Positions 8,182 through 17,125 of a stretch of 41,811 nt of DNA are shown here, in pieces. Position 1 is the first letter of the stretch. Each line of letters begins with the position of its first letter. Source of the DNA: Bryobacterales bacterium (GTDB taxonomy: Bacteria; Acidobacteriota; Terriglobia; Bryobacterales; Bryobacteraceae); assembly GCA_003167255.1 (NCBI GenBank), contig PMTR01000068.1, positions 19,247 to 61,057 on the forward strand, given 5' to 3'. The notes beneath the pieces are model-generated. The model saw only the letters and a program-made list of their open reading frames with translations, had not been told where the DNA came from and made no database searches. The position numbers and the translations under genes were made by a program.

Positions 8182-9558
8182 GTGCAAGAGGTTTGGTCTC
8201 TATCGGCTGAACAGAAGCGCAACGCACTCCAGGCAGTGCTCGATAGCGAGACTTTCGCCCGTTCCGATCAGCTCCGCAGTTTCCTGCGCTACATCGGTGA
8301 GATGGCCATCGCCGGCCGTTCCCGGGAGATCACCGAGTACCTGATCGCGGTGGAAGCCCTCGGACGTCCCTCCGATTTCTCCCCAGCCGGCGATTCATCG
8401 GTGCGCGGGCGCGCCCACGAACTGCGCCGCAAGCTCCAGAAGTACTACGAAACCGAGAATCCCCACGCGGAAGTCCGCATCGTGCTTCCCAAGGGCCTTT
8501 ACTTTCCCCGATTCGTGCCTCGCGAGGAGCCGGCCACGGCCGCGCCGCCGGTCCCTGCCGAGCCTCCCGCGGTCTCTGACCCGGTCGCCGCTCCCCTGCC
8601 CGATTTAGGCCGGGTGCCGAGCCCGGAACCGGTTCCTGCCGTGCTGCTGCCTCAGGGGAAAGGCCGCCGTTTTTCCCGCCTGGAGGTGGTGCTGGCAAGC
8701 GCCCTTTCGCTCAGCGTCCTCGGTGCCGGACTTCTGGCCTACAATTTGCGACAGGAGAGCCCAACCCCTCGTTTCGATCCGATCATCGCCAGCGCCTGGG
8801 GGCCGCTCACCAAGCCGGATGCCGATGTGCTGCTTTGTGTGGCCACCTTGTTGCACCTGGTCGTCCGCCCGTACATGGCGGTGGTTGCCGAAGGCTTTCC
8901 GAAGTATCCCGCCCCTCCCGAGTTGTACGCCATGTTTCGCCAGCACCGGCCCTTGCCCGATGGCACCGCGCTCGACATGTCCCCGGCCGATAATTCCGTT
9001 CAGATGGGCCAGGTCTCCAGTGTCGTGACCCTTGCGAACATGCTGCACCAGGGCCGCGTGCGCTATCAGGTTCTGCCGGAGAGAGCCGCACGCGTCACCA
9101 CTATGCGCGGGCGAAATGTGATCCTCATCGGCGATCCTCAGGACAGCGAAGCCGCCGCGCTCTACTTGGAGAAAACGCCCATCACCCTGGACTACGATGC
9201 GGCTGCCCAGGACGTCGTCATTCGCGACCGGCGCCCCGGTCAGGCCCGCGTCCACATTCCCAAACGCGGGCCCGATAAGCGCTATACCGAAGTCTACGGT
9301 CTCATCACCGTAACCCCTACGCCGGGAGCCGCCGGCGACCAAAGAAGCGTCATCATCTCCGGCCTCACTTCCGTGGGCTCGCAGGGCGCCGCGGAATTTT
9401 TCAGCTCCCCCAAGGCCATGAAAGCGCTCCTCGAGCGCCTTCGCAAAGAGGGCCATTCCGGCTTTCCCTCCGCTTACCAGGTGGTGGTCCATTGCAACAG
9501 CAGCGACACCCTGCTCCTGTCAACCGAGTACGAAGCCCATGCGGTCTTTCGGCCGTAG
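8182..9558 (+). CDS. Membrane protein with acidobacterial DNA-binding-like N-terminal domain (ToxR-like layout)
   Basis: The protein is 458 residues from a GTG with a strong Shine-Dalgarno (GAAAGGGA). Residues 10-112 match a domain common in Acidobacteria: a helical part (SDQLRSFLRYI, then ITEYLIAVEALGR), SVRGRAHELRRKLQKYY, and a terminal beta element VRIVLPKGLYFPRF. It resembles a winged-helix fold. A Pro/Ala-rich linker (112-158) leads to one transmembrane helix (about 167-187), and the remaining 270 residues would then be periplasmic. This inside-DNA-binding, outside-sensing topology is that of ToxR/CadC-type one-component regulators. The gene precedes the first TonB-dependent receptor, a natural target. 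DNA binding and target are inferred. A 7-bp hairpin spans the stop codon. Confidence 0.8.
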   Translation: MQEVWSLSAEQKRNALQAVLDSETFARSDQLRSFLRYIGEMAIAGRSREITEYLIAVEALGRPSDFSPAGDSSVRGRAHELRRKLQKYYETENPHAEVRIVLPKGLYFPRFVPREEPATAAPPVPAEPPAVSDPVAAPLPDLGRVPSPEPVPAVLLPQGKGRRFSRLEVVLASALSLSVLGAGLLAYNLRQESPTPRFDPIIASAWGPLTKPDADVLLCVATLLHLVVRPYMAVVAEGFPKYPAPPELYAMFRQHRPLPDGTALDMSPADNSVQMGQVSSVVTLANMLHQGRVRYQVLPERAARVTTMRGRNVILIGDPQDSEAAALYLEKTPITLDYDAAAQDVVIRDRRPGQARVHIPKRGPDKRYTEVYGLITVTPTPGAAGDQRSVIISGLTSVGSQGAAEFFSSPKAMKALLERLRKEGHSGFPSAYQVVVHCNSSDTLLLSTEYEAHAVFRP

Positions 9559-9820
9559 GACAGACCGCAGTTTGGGCCACTTTCCGGAAAGCCCGCTTTC
9601 CCGACCGCTGGAAGCCCCTACAAAACCCTTCTGCTTCTTTCAGCAAATCGCTCCCGGTTCTCCGGAACGATAGGACCGAATCAGCAACCTGCGAGCACCC
9701 CCGCTGAGCGCCACGCAGCCGCGCGCAAGTCGTAACCAAACTGTATGGCGTCCTTCATCCCCCAATCATATTCATAGTTCAGAATCTGAATACCGTCATT
9801 GTTTGTGGAGTCACCCTTTT
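9559..9820. other. Intergenic region before the first TonB-dependent receptor
   Basis: This 262-nt gap shows a stem at 9541-9547/9562-9568 (GCGGTCT/AGACCGC) across the upstream stop codon and a perfect 12-bp palindrome CTTTCCGGAAAG at 9580-9591. There is no U-tract, so termination is uncertain. Just before the receptor is TTCAG-AAT-CTGAA, then GGAG 10 nt before the ATG. No gene was seen. Confidence 0.4.
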
Positions 9821-12805
9821 ATGAACCAACGTTTACGGAGCCTTGCGTTCCTTGTATTTGCCTCCTTGCCCGTTGTGGCGCAGGTGGATCATGCATCCCT
9901 GAGCGGCACGGTTGCGGATGCCAGCGGCGCCGTAGTTCAAGGCGTCAAAGTCGAGACTCTGTCGGCCGAGACCGGCTTTCGACGCCAAACCACTACCGGG
10001 ACGGGCGGAACTTACCAAATCCCGGGCCTGCCGATCGGCAGCTACACCGTCACGTTTTTCAAGGAAGGCTTCAAGCCCGCCGAGTTCAAGGGTGTGGAAC
10101 TGGCCGTCGGGCAGCCGCGAACCATTGACGCCTATCTGCAGGTGGGCGCCACGTCTGAGACTGTCGTGGTAACGGCAGAGACGCAGACCCTCAACCGCAC
10201 TTCCGCCGAAGTCGGCGGCCTGGTGGACGCCGAACAGATTAAAGAGATACCGGTCGACGGCCGGAACTGGGCCAGCCTCATGCTGCTGGCGCCGGGCGCA
10301 ATGAACTTCTCCGACGGCGGGCAGCGCGCCATCCAATTCAACGGCCACTCGCTCGACGACAGCAACTTCGTATTCGACGGCATCGACACCAGCGGCGTGC
10401 AGGAACAGACGCAGAAGGCCGATGCGCGGTTAAACATCGCCCTGGATTCCATCGCCGAGTTCCGCGTCAGCACCGCGGTCTGTACCGCCGAAACCGGCGC
10501 CGCCGGCGGCGCTCAGGTCAGTGTGGTGTCCAAGAGCGGCTCCAACGATTACCATGGCAGCGCGTTTTATATGGTCCGCAACGACAATCTGGATGCACGC
10601 TCGCCGTTCGATGGCTCTACCTTGCCCCCGTTTACGCTGAACCAGTTCGGCGGCGGCGTTGGGGGCGCCATCGTGAAGAACAAAGCGTTCTTCTATGCCA
10701 ACTACGAAGGCTTGCGCCAGAGCCTCGGCCAGACGTTTTATCAGAACCTCGTGCCCAACGCTTCGTTTCGCTCTCAAGTGCTCGCCAAGTCGCCGGCTCT
10801 CGCGCCCCTGGTTAACGCCTATCGAACGGGAACGGCGCCCCACGACAGCACCAGCGACTATGTCACAGACGTGGCCACCAACACCGTCCGCGAAGATGCT
10901 GGCATGTTTCGCCTCGATTACCGGTTCAACGACACCAACACCTCCTACGTTCGCTACAACATAGACAACGCCTATATCGACAACCCCAGCGATGCCTTGG
11001 GTGACCACAGCGTGGTAGACCTCATCCCGACCAATGTCGTGCTCCAATTCCAGCACATCTTTTCTCCCACCACTGTGGATGAAGTGAAATTCGGAATCAA
11101 TCGCGCCAACTACCACAACTGGGGCTACGGCACCGCGCCGGCGTCGTTCAGCGTTTCGGCCGTTGGGGGGCTTGGCTTCGACGGGCTTAACAGCACCTCG
11201 CTCGATACCGAAGTCGGCACCACCTTCAACTACCTCAATAACCTGACCATGGTTCGCGGCCGTCACACGCTCAAAACCGGGATTGAAATCCGCCGAATCA
11301 GGCTGAATAACTCCGGCAACACTCTCACCACCCAATCGGTCAGTTATGCTTCCCCCACCGATTTCATCAACAATGCCGCTGCTTCGGCCAGTTGGCTCCA
11401 GGGCGAGGGCGTAGTCGGCACCCGGCGCACGTTCGCCATGGGCTATTTCCAGGATGATTTCAAAGTGAACCCGGAACTTACTTTGAACCTGGGATTGCGC
11501 TACGAGTATTACTCCGTGGCGCACGAGATCCTGAACCGCTCCGCGGTGGTCGACATCTTAGGCTGCGGCGGATACTGTCCCAAGGGCACGCCGTATTACA
11601 GCCCCAACCCGACGGACTTCGGCCCACGCATCGGTATGGCCTGGGCGCCCGCCGCGCTCCACGGCAAGACCACCCTGCGCAGCGGCTTCGGCATTTACTA
11701 CGGCGGCAATCAGAACGACGACTTCAGCGATCCCGCGGAAAGCGCGGTGCCGCGCTACTCCTGGACCAACATTGACACTCCTGCCTTGTCTTATCCGCTG
11801 ACCCCCTTTCTCAATCCCGCGAGCGCACTTTTCAGCCCCAAGGCGATCGCCCGCAACCGCAAAGACCTCTCGTACAATAACTGGGACTTCGTGGCGCAGC
11901 AAGAGGTCGGGGGCGGCTTCATCGCCCAGGTGGGCTATGTGGGCAGCGAAGGCCATCACCTCTTCGATAAGTACACTCTGAACCTGATCAACCCCGCCAC
12001 CGGCAAGCGCACCTTGTCCGCCTTCGGCTCGTTCGGCGAAAAGGCCAACGACGGCAACAACAACTTCAACGCTATGCAAGCTTCCATCCAGCGCCGGTTC
12101 GTCCACGGGCTGTTATTCCAGATGAACTACATGTGGTCTCACGGCATCGCCGATGCTTCCGACGGCTCGGGCACAAACATAAGCTTTCAGGACATGGGCT
12201 GCCGCGCCTGCGACCGCAGCAGCACCGACGTTGACGTGCGCCATACCATGACCAGCAACGGCGTCTGGGAACTGCCCTTCGGACACGGCAAACAATATCT
12301 CACCAGCGGCCTGGCATCCAAGATCCTCGGCGGCTGGTCGCTCTCCGGCCTGGCCACGGCCCGCACCGGCAAACCGATCAATATCACCATTACGCGCAAA
12401 GCCGCGGCCCTGCCGGACGGCAACACTTCCGGGCAGCGGCCCAACCTGGTGCCCGGCGTCTCGATCTATGCCGCCAACCAGAGCATCCCCAACGTGTGGT
12501 TCAACCCGGCGGCGTTCTCCACTCCCGCCAATGGTACCTGGGGCAACCTGGGCCGCTACATCGCCAGCGGCCCGCGCAACTATGAAATCGACACCGGGCT
12601 GCAGAAGCGCTTCTTCCTGACGGAGCGTCTGAAGCTGAACTTCCGGGCATCGGCGTTCAACCTGTTGAACAATCCGCAATGGAGCAATCCGTCCGGTAGT
12701 AGCTCGTCCTCCAGCTTCGGACGAATTACGAGCATTCTGAACACTGGCGCCACGGGCACCGGCGCCCCACGCCGCGTGGAGTTTATGCTGCGCGTGGAAT
12801 TCTAG
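9821..12805 (+). CDS. TonB-dependent receptor, Oar type with carboxypeptidase-regulatory domain
   Basis: The protein is 994 residues from the ATG at 9821 (GGAG 10 nt upstream). An earlier TTG in frame at 9803 adds only six residues before the same signal peptide (MNQRLRSLAFLVFASLPVVA). Residues about 22-105 form a carboxypeptidase-regulatory-like beta-sandwich (LSGTVADASGAVV, then YQIPGLPIGSYTV). The plug follows (EIPVDGRNWASLMLLAPGA, then SVVSKSGSNDYHGSAF), and then a 22-strand-type barrel ending in a terminal phenylalanine (RVEF), the outer-membrane insertion signal. It probably imports an oligosaccharide or similar ligand using TonB energy. No SusD-like lipoprotein is nearby. Substrate is not readable from sequence; the phosphatase-like and DUF4861-GH88 genes follow on the same strand. 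Confidence 0.95.
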   Translation: MNQRLRSLAFLVFASLPVVAQVDHASLSGTVADASGAVVQGVKVETLSAETGFRRQTTTGTGGTYQIPGLPIGSYTVTFFKEGFKPAEFKGVELAVGQPRTIDAYLQVGATSETVVVTAETQTLNRTSAEVGGLVDAEQIKEIPVDGRNWASLMLLAPGAMNFSDGGQRAIQFNGHSLDDSNFVFDGIDTSGVQEQTQKADARLNIALDSIAEFRVSTAVCTAETGAAGGAQVSVVSKSGSNDYHGSAFYMVRNDNLDARSPFDGSTLPPFTLNQFGGGVGGAIVKNKAFFYANYEGLRQSLGQTFYQNLVPNASFRSQVLAKSPALAPLVNAYRTGTAPHDSTSDYVTDVATNTVREDAGMFRLDYRFNDTNTSYVRYNIDNAYIDNPSDALGDHSVVDLIPTNVVLQFQHIFSPTTVDEVKFGINRANYHNWGYGTAPASFSVSAVGGLGFDGLNSTSLDTEVGTTFNYLNNLTMVRGRHTLKTGIEIRRIRLNNSGNTLTTQSVSYASPTDFINNAAASASWLQGEGVVGTRRTFAMGYFQDDFKVNPELTLNLGLRYEYYSVAHEILNRSAVVDILGCGGYCPKGTPYYSPNPTDFGPRIGMAWAPAALHGKTTLRSGFGIYYGGNQNDDFSDPAESAVPRYSWTNIDTPALSYPLTPFLNPASALFSPKAIARNRKDLSYNNWDFVAQQEVGGGFIAQVGYVGSEGHHLFDKYTLNLINPATGKRTLSAFGSFGEKANDGNNNFNAMQASIQRRFVHGLLFQMNYMWSHGIADASDGSGTNISFQDMGCRACDRSSTDVDVRHTMTSNGVWELPFGHGKQYLTSGLASKILGGWSLSGLATARTGKPINITITRKAAALPDGNTSGQRPNLVPGVSIYAANQSIPNVWFNPAAFSTPANGTWGNLGRYIASGPRNYEIDTGLQKRFFLTERLKLNFRASAFNLLNNPQWSNPSGSSSSSSFGRITSILNTGATGTGAPRRVEFMLRVEF

Positions 12806-12829
12806 GTTCCAGCAGAGTTCGGAGGCAAT

Positions 12830-12872
12830 CCCACGCGAAAGGCCGCCCCGTCAGAGGGAGGCCTCGCGTGGG
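12830..12872 (+). terminator. Stem-loop after the first TonB-dependent receptor
   Basis: A perfect 9-bp outer stem (CCCACGCGA / TCGCGTGGG) with an inner AGGCC/GGCCT stem lies 25 nt after the stop. No U-tract follows, so it is either an imperfect intrinsic terminator or an mRNA 3'-end stabiliser. Confidence 0.5.
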
Positions 12873-13008
12873 CTAGGACACAGCCATCGACATCGGTTCA
12901 CGCGTTGTGGTGCGCACCCAGTGGAATGAGGGTTTTACCTCGGCGGACCAATATGAGACGGTCGCCGCCCGATCAGGACGGCGCGTTGAGCAAAGGATGA
13001 ACAACATC

Positions 13009-14349
13009 ATGTCTAAGTTTACTCGCCGGCAATTCGCGCAACTGGCGCCCGGCCCGTTTCTGCTTTCTCTGGCCACTCGCGGCTCGGCAGCGCCGCCTCC
13101 GCCGGCCGCTCCGGGAGCCATCCCCACGCGGATCGTTCTCACTTGGGCGGGTGATCCCGCCCGGACCCAGGCAGTGACTTGGCGAACGGAGACTGCGGCG
13201 GCGTCTCCGCAGGCCCAGGTCGCAAAATTCATAGCCGATCCCAAGTTCGAGCCGTCGGCCATCACCGTGCGCGCCACCGTCGAAAAAGACGACTTGGGCG
13301 ACGGCAAGTCCGCCGCGCATTACGCCGCGCGGTTCCAGGGGCTGGAGCCGGACACGGCCTACTGCTACCGCGTGGGCGACGCTCAGGTCTGGAGCGAATG
13401 GAACGTCTTTCGCACGGCTTCCACCAGGCTCGAGCCTTTCCGGTTCCTCTATGTGGGCGACGAACAGAACAGCATCAAATCGCTGTGGTCGCGATCCATT
13501 CGGCGCGCCTACGCCGCCGCTCCCGATGCTCGATTCCTGGTGCATGCCGGCGACCTGGTCGCCGACGGCTATGACGACCGGCTTTGGGGCGAATGGAGCG
13601 ACGCCCTGGCCTTTATCTCCGCCACCCTTCCCAGCATTCCGGTTCCGGGCAACCACGATCTGCATCGGCCACCGGGTTCGCCGGATGCCAAAACCTCGCT
13701 TGCCGCCGCGTGGCCGTGGCGCCGCCATTTCGTCCTGCCCTCGAACGGGCCGGACCTGGACGATATGCCGGGCCAGTCGTACTACCTGGACTATCAGGGT
13801 GTCCGATTCATCGCTCTGGATGTGAACGCGTTCTCCGAGGAGGGCTACGAGGTCGCGGCACGGAAGCGCGTGACCGAAAAGGAGTTGGACTGGCTCACCA
13901 AGGTATTGAGCGACAACCCCAATCGCTGGACTATCGTGGTCCAGCATCAGGGTATCTACGCCATCTCCTCTGGCCGCGAGTACGCAGCGATGCGCGCCTC
14001 GCTCGCACCGCTCTACGAAAAGCACCATGTGGACATGGTCCTGCAAGGGCACGACCATGTCTATGCCCGCACCCACAAGATCGCCCGCGACCGCATCGTG
14101 GATCCTTCGGCGCCCGGCGTCGTCTACGTCATCTCGGTCAGTGGCCCGAAGATGTACAAGACCCAAAAGGTGAACAGCCAATACATGGCGAAGATGATCG
14201 AGGACGAACAGTTCTACCAGATCATCGATGTGTCGCCGGAGCGGTTGGCGCTTACGGCGTATTCCATTGACGGCGCCGTCGCCGACGGATTCGAACTGCG
14301 CAAGAACGGAACGTCCTCCACCTACATCGATCATTCCTCGGGCAAGTAG
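13009..14349 (+). CDS. Tat-exported purple acid phosphatase-like metallophosphoesterase
   Basis: The frame opens at 12907, but the ATG at 13009 has AAAGGA 11 nt upstream and begins a twin-arginine signal (SKFTRRQFAQL). The 446-residue product has an N-terminal fibronectin-like purple-acid-phosphatase domain (about 38-138, PTRIVLTW, then GLEPDTAYCYRVG) and a calcineurin-like metallophosphoesterase domain. Metal ligands are visible: D151 (YVGDEQN), D182 (HAGDL), N215 and H216 (PGNHD), H313 (VVQHQG), and H348/H350 (QGHDHVYAR). Expected chemistry is hydrolysis of phosphomonoesters or diesters in the periplasm with a dinuclear metal centre. Tat export fits a cofactor-loaded enzyme. It sits between the receptor and the GH88 fusion, with its own upstream region. 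The substrate is not known. Confidence 0.92.
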   Translation: MSKFTRRQFAQLAPGPFLLSLATRGSAAPPPPAAPGAIPTRIVLTWAGDPARTQAVTWRTETAAASPQAQVAKFIADPKFEPSAITVRATVEKDDLGDGKSAAHYAARFQGLEPDTAYCYRVGDAQVWSEWNVFRTASTRLEPFRFLYVGDEQNSIKSLWSRSIRRAYAAAPDARFLVHAGDLVADGYDDRLWGEWSDALAFISATLPSIPVPGNHDLHRPPGSPDAKTSLAAAWPWRRHFVLPSNGPDLDDMPGQSYYLDYQGVRFIALDVNAFSEEGYEVAARKRVTEKELDWLTKVLSDNPNRWTIVVQHQGIYAISSGREYAAMRASLAPLYEKHHVDMVLQGHDHVYARTHKIARDRIVDPSAPGVVYVISVSGPKMYKTQKVNSQYMAKMIEDEQFYQIIDVSPERLALTAYSIDGAVADGFELRKNGTSSTYIDHSSGK

Positions 14350-14501
14350 GCGGGACGGAATATCCGGCGCAGACCGTGTCAGCAGCGCGCGGGCAGGCTG
14401 TGCTGCCACTCAACGAGTTAAGCAGAAACCACTGCGCCAGCCCTTCGCATCGCTGCCCCCATGGGGCCTTCAACATTTCCCTAACAGTCGCCTGACACTG
14501 T

Positions 14502-14513
14502 AAGAACGTTCTT
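14502..14513. promoter_or_regulatory. Perfect 12-bp palindrome upstream of the DUF4861-GH88 gene
   Basis: AAGAACGTTCTT lies about 53 nt before the ATG at 14566, with a -10-like TATCAT at 14542-14547 between them. This is a position where a dimeric repressor could act. It could also be chance or a small hairpin. Confidence 0.35.
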
Positions 14514-14565
14514 GTGCTTCACAGAGTTAGCTCCACCGGCCTATCATGAGCTTTCGCAAATTGCT

Positions 14566-17085
14566 ATGCCCTGTGGATCATGGCGTCGTCTCGTAAGCTG
14601 GTGGACCAGCAGCTCCCTGCTGGCCCTGCTGGCGGTCTGCTCAACCGAGGCGGCTCCGCGGGTTAAAGTAATCAAACTCGCGGTCACCAACCTCACTCCG
14701 CTGTCACGCCCCTCCGAAAACATCGTGATCCCGGTCGGCACTCTGCAGGCCATTGCCAAGGATTTCACTGCCGGGACCGCGATTGTCACCACCAGCCAGG
14801 CCGAGACGCTCGACCAGGATGCCCACACTCTCCAAACCACCGAGTTGGCCTCGCAGGCCGACGACCTCGACGGCGACGGCCAGTTTGACGAGATCGCCTT
14901 TCAGATTGACTTGCAGCCGCGCCAGACGCGCATCGTGACCATCGCCTATGGCGATGCGGCCGCCATGCTACTGCTGCGGTCGCAGTATCCCAAACGCACC
15001 AATGCCCAATTCGAGGCGCATTGCAATGGGCCTGGGTGGGAATCCGAGCAGACCGCCTGGCGGATTTGCTTCGACCGGCGGAATGCCGTCGAAGTCTACG
15101 GCAAGAGCCGGCCGGGGCTGTATCTGGACTTGTTGGCTTCGCCCGAGGATGCCGCCCGCTCCGAGAGCCCGTTCGGGCCACAGTTGATTGGCGTTGGCAA
15201 GGCTCTGGGCGTGGCTGGCTTAGGTGCTCTGGTGGATGGCAAAGTCCTGCCTGCCGCGGACGTGGCGGAACGCCATTGGCGGCTCATCAGCGCCGGTCCG
15301 GTGCGCTCGATGCTGGGGCTCGAATACAAGGGTTGGAAGATCGGCGGCCACAGCGTTGACGTGGTCAGCCGCATCACCCAATGGGCCGGCGAGCATGGCT
15401 TCGAGCATCGCATCACCGTAACCAACGGCGACGGTCTGACATTGGTCACGGGCATTCCGACCCGTCCGGGCACCCAGAATCTCGATGCTTCGATTTCCTC
15501 CGTCCGGGCAGTGGCAACCTGGGGAGGTCAGGCGGATGACGACTTGGGCCTCGCCGTTTTGGCGCTCTGCCAGGAATCCGGCGCGGAGGCTTCGGATGAG
15601 CGAAACCGGTTGCTCCGCATCAACCCGCGGAACGGCGTAGCGCAGTGGTACGGCACGGCGATATGGGGCAGGGAGGCCGCCGGCGCATTGGCGATCCGCA
15701 ACGATCTCCCCGGCAAGCGCTCCGGCGAGGGAACGCTATCATTGCCAAAACCTTACCCGCCGGGCCGCGCCGGCTTCGTGGCTTATTTGACGGACGTGGC
15801 TGCCCGCATCGCGGAGCCTGCCCGCGTGGAGATCCTATCCAAAACCGGCGCACCGGAATCGGCTCCGCCGGATACGCTCGCTGCCGGCGCCTCACACCGA
15901 ACCTACGCGCAGGCTATCGCTCTGCTGCAACAGGCCGCGGACCGCACCGCCGCGAAATTCGAACCGCTGCTCACGGCCACTTCTCCCGGGGGCGCAGACA
16001 AGACCACCGGAGCCGGCTTTTTCACCGAAGGCAATGATCAAACCGGCCTGTGGAAGCTTCAGAAGGGTTATTTCTGGACCGGCGCCTTCTGGACCGGAGA
16101 GCTCTGGAAGTTTTTCGGATCCACCCACGATCCCCGCTACCGGCAGTGGGCGGAACTCTGGACTTCGCGGATCATGGGCATCGAGGACAAGCAGAACCAC
16201 GATACCGGTTTCCTGAATTTCTATTCGTCGGTGCTGGGTTACGAAGCCACCAACAATCCGAAATATCGCGCCGAAGCGCTGCGGGCGGCCCAACGCCTCA
16301 AGCAACTTTACAATCCGCTGACCGGCCTGGTGGCCTCGTGGGATGTCAACGGCGACGACACCATCATCGACACCATGATGAACCTGCAGATATGGTGGTG
16401 GGCATCGCGCGAGACCGGCGACGCCCAGTGGGCCGATTTGGGCCACCGGCACGCCCTCAAGTCGGCGGCCTGGCTGGTGCGTCCCGACGGCTCCACTTTC
16501 CAGTCCGTGCACTACAACCCGGGCGACAACCGGCAGGAATTCCGGTCCAGCGGGCAGGTCCTTGAGTTCGCTAATCACGCGCTGCCTGGCGCCATCGTTT
16601 TTAACCATACACACCAGGGACTGCAGGCCGATTCCGCCTGGTCGCGCGGCCAGGCCTGGGCGGTCTATGGCTTCACGGAAGCCGCGTGCGCCACGAAGGA
16701 TGCGGAATTGCTGGCAACCGCGGAAAAGACCGCCCAGTTTGCGCTGGATCGCCTGCCCGAGGATGGGGTGCCGTGGTACGACTTCTCCGATGAAGGCGTC
16801 TTCTTCCGCAATCGCGATTCCTCGGCGGCCGCGATCCTGGCGGCGGGATTGCTACGGCTTTCGGAAGTTACTAAGGATCCAACCCGCTCGGCTCAGTACC
16901 TGCGCCAGGCGAAACGAATTGTGCAGTCGCTGATCGACCGGTATCTGACGCCGGTCGGTCCGGAAGACCTGACGCCACCGGGAGTTCTTCGTCACGGAAG
17001 CGGCACGCGCCCGAACGATGGAATGCTCGTCTACGGCGACTATTACTTGTTGGAAACGCTGTTGCGGCTCCAAGCCGCCGAATGA
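14566..17085 (+). CDS. Secreted DUF4861 - GH88 fusion (probable unsaturated glycuronyl hydrolase)
   Basis: The protein is 839 residues from the ATG at 14566 (an in-frame TTG at 14512 is possible), with an N-terminal signal peptide ending near STEA/A. Residues about 30-430 match DUF4861 ([33 protein letters not shown], then GRPGL-type strands), a module found in polysaccharide utilisation loci. Residues about 440-839 are an (alpha/alpha)6 barrel of GH88/GH105 type: [21 protein letters not shown]546 in NHDTGF, D602 in [24 protein letters not shown], and [20 protein letters not shown]88 enzymes hydrate and cleave the 4,5-unsaturated uronic acids left by polysaccharide lyases. The D546/D602 pair fits the usual two catalytic aspartates. 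Fusion of the two modules is the notable point. It is followed 40 nt later by a receptor gene, suggesting co-transcription. Confidence 0.88.
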   Translation: MPCGSWRRLVSWWTSSSLLALLAVCSTEAAPRVKVIKLAVTNLTPLSRPSENIVIPVGTLQAIAKDFTAGTAIVTTSQAETLDQDAHTLQTTELASQADDLDGDGQFDEIAFQIDLQPRQTRIVTIAYGDAAAMLLLRSQYPKRTNAQFEAHCNGPGWESEQTAWRICFDRRNAVEVYGKSRPGLYLDLLASPEDAARSESPFGPQLIGVGKALGVAGLGALVDGKVLPAADVAERHWRLISAGPVRSMLGLEYKGWKIGGHSVDVVSRITQWAGEHGFEHRITVTNGDGLTLVTGIPTRPGTQNLDASISSVRAVATWGGQADDDLGLAVLALCQESGAEASDERNRLLRINPRNGVAQWYGTAIWGREAAGALAIRNDLPGKRSGEGTLSLPKPYPPGRAGFVAYLTDVAARIAEPARVEILSKTGAPESAPPDTLAAGASHRTYAQAIALLQQAADRTAAKFEPLLTATSPGGADKTTGAGFFTEGNDQTGLWKLQKGYFWTGAFWTGELWKFFGSTHDPRYRQWAELWTSRIMGIEDKQNHDTGFLNFYSSVLGYEATNNPKYRAEALRAAQRLKQLYNPLTGLVASWDVNGDDTIIDTMMNLQIWWWASRETGDAQWADLGHRHALKSAAWLVRPDGSTFQSVHYNPGDNRQEFRSSGQVLEFANHALPGAIVFNHTHQGLQADSAWSRGQAWAVYGFTEAACATKDAELLATAEKTAQFALDRLPEDGVPWYDFSDEGVFFRNRDSSAAAILAAGLLRLSEVTKDPTRSAQYLRQAKRIVQSLIDRYLTPVGPEDLTPPGVLRHGSGTRPNDGMLVYGDYYLLETLLRLQAAE

Positions 17086-17125
17086 TGTTTTTTCAGTGGG
17101 CGCCAGGAAGCGCCAGGAGGTTGGA

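Noticed and set aside
9803-9820. TTG start for the first TonB-dependent receptor
   Set aside because: The ATG at 9821 begins an ideal signal peptide and has GGAG 10 nt upstream.
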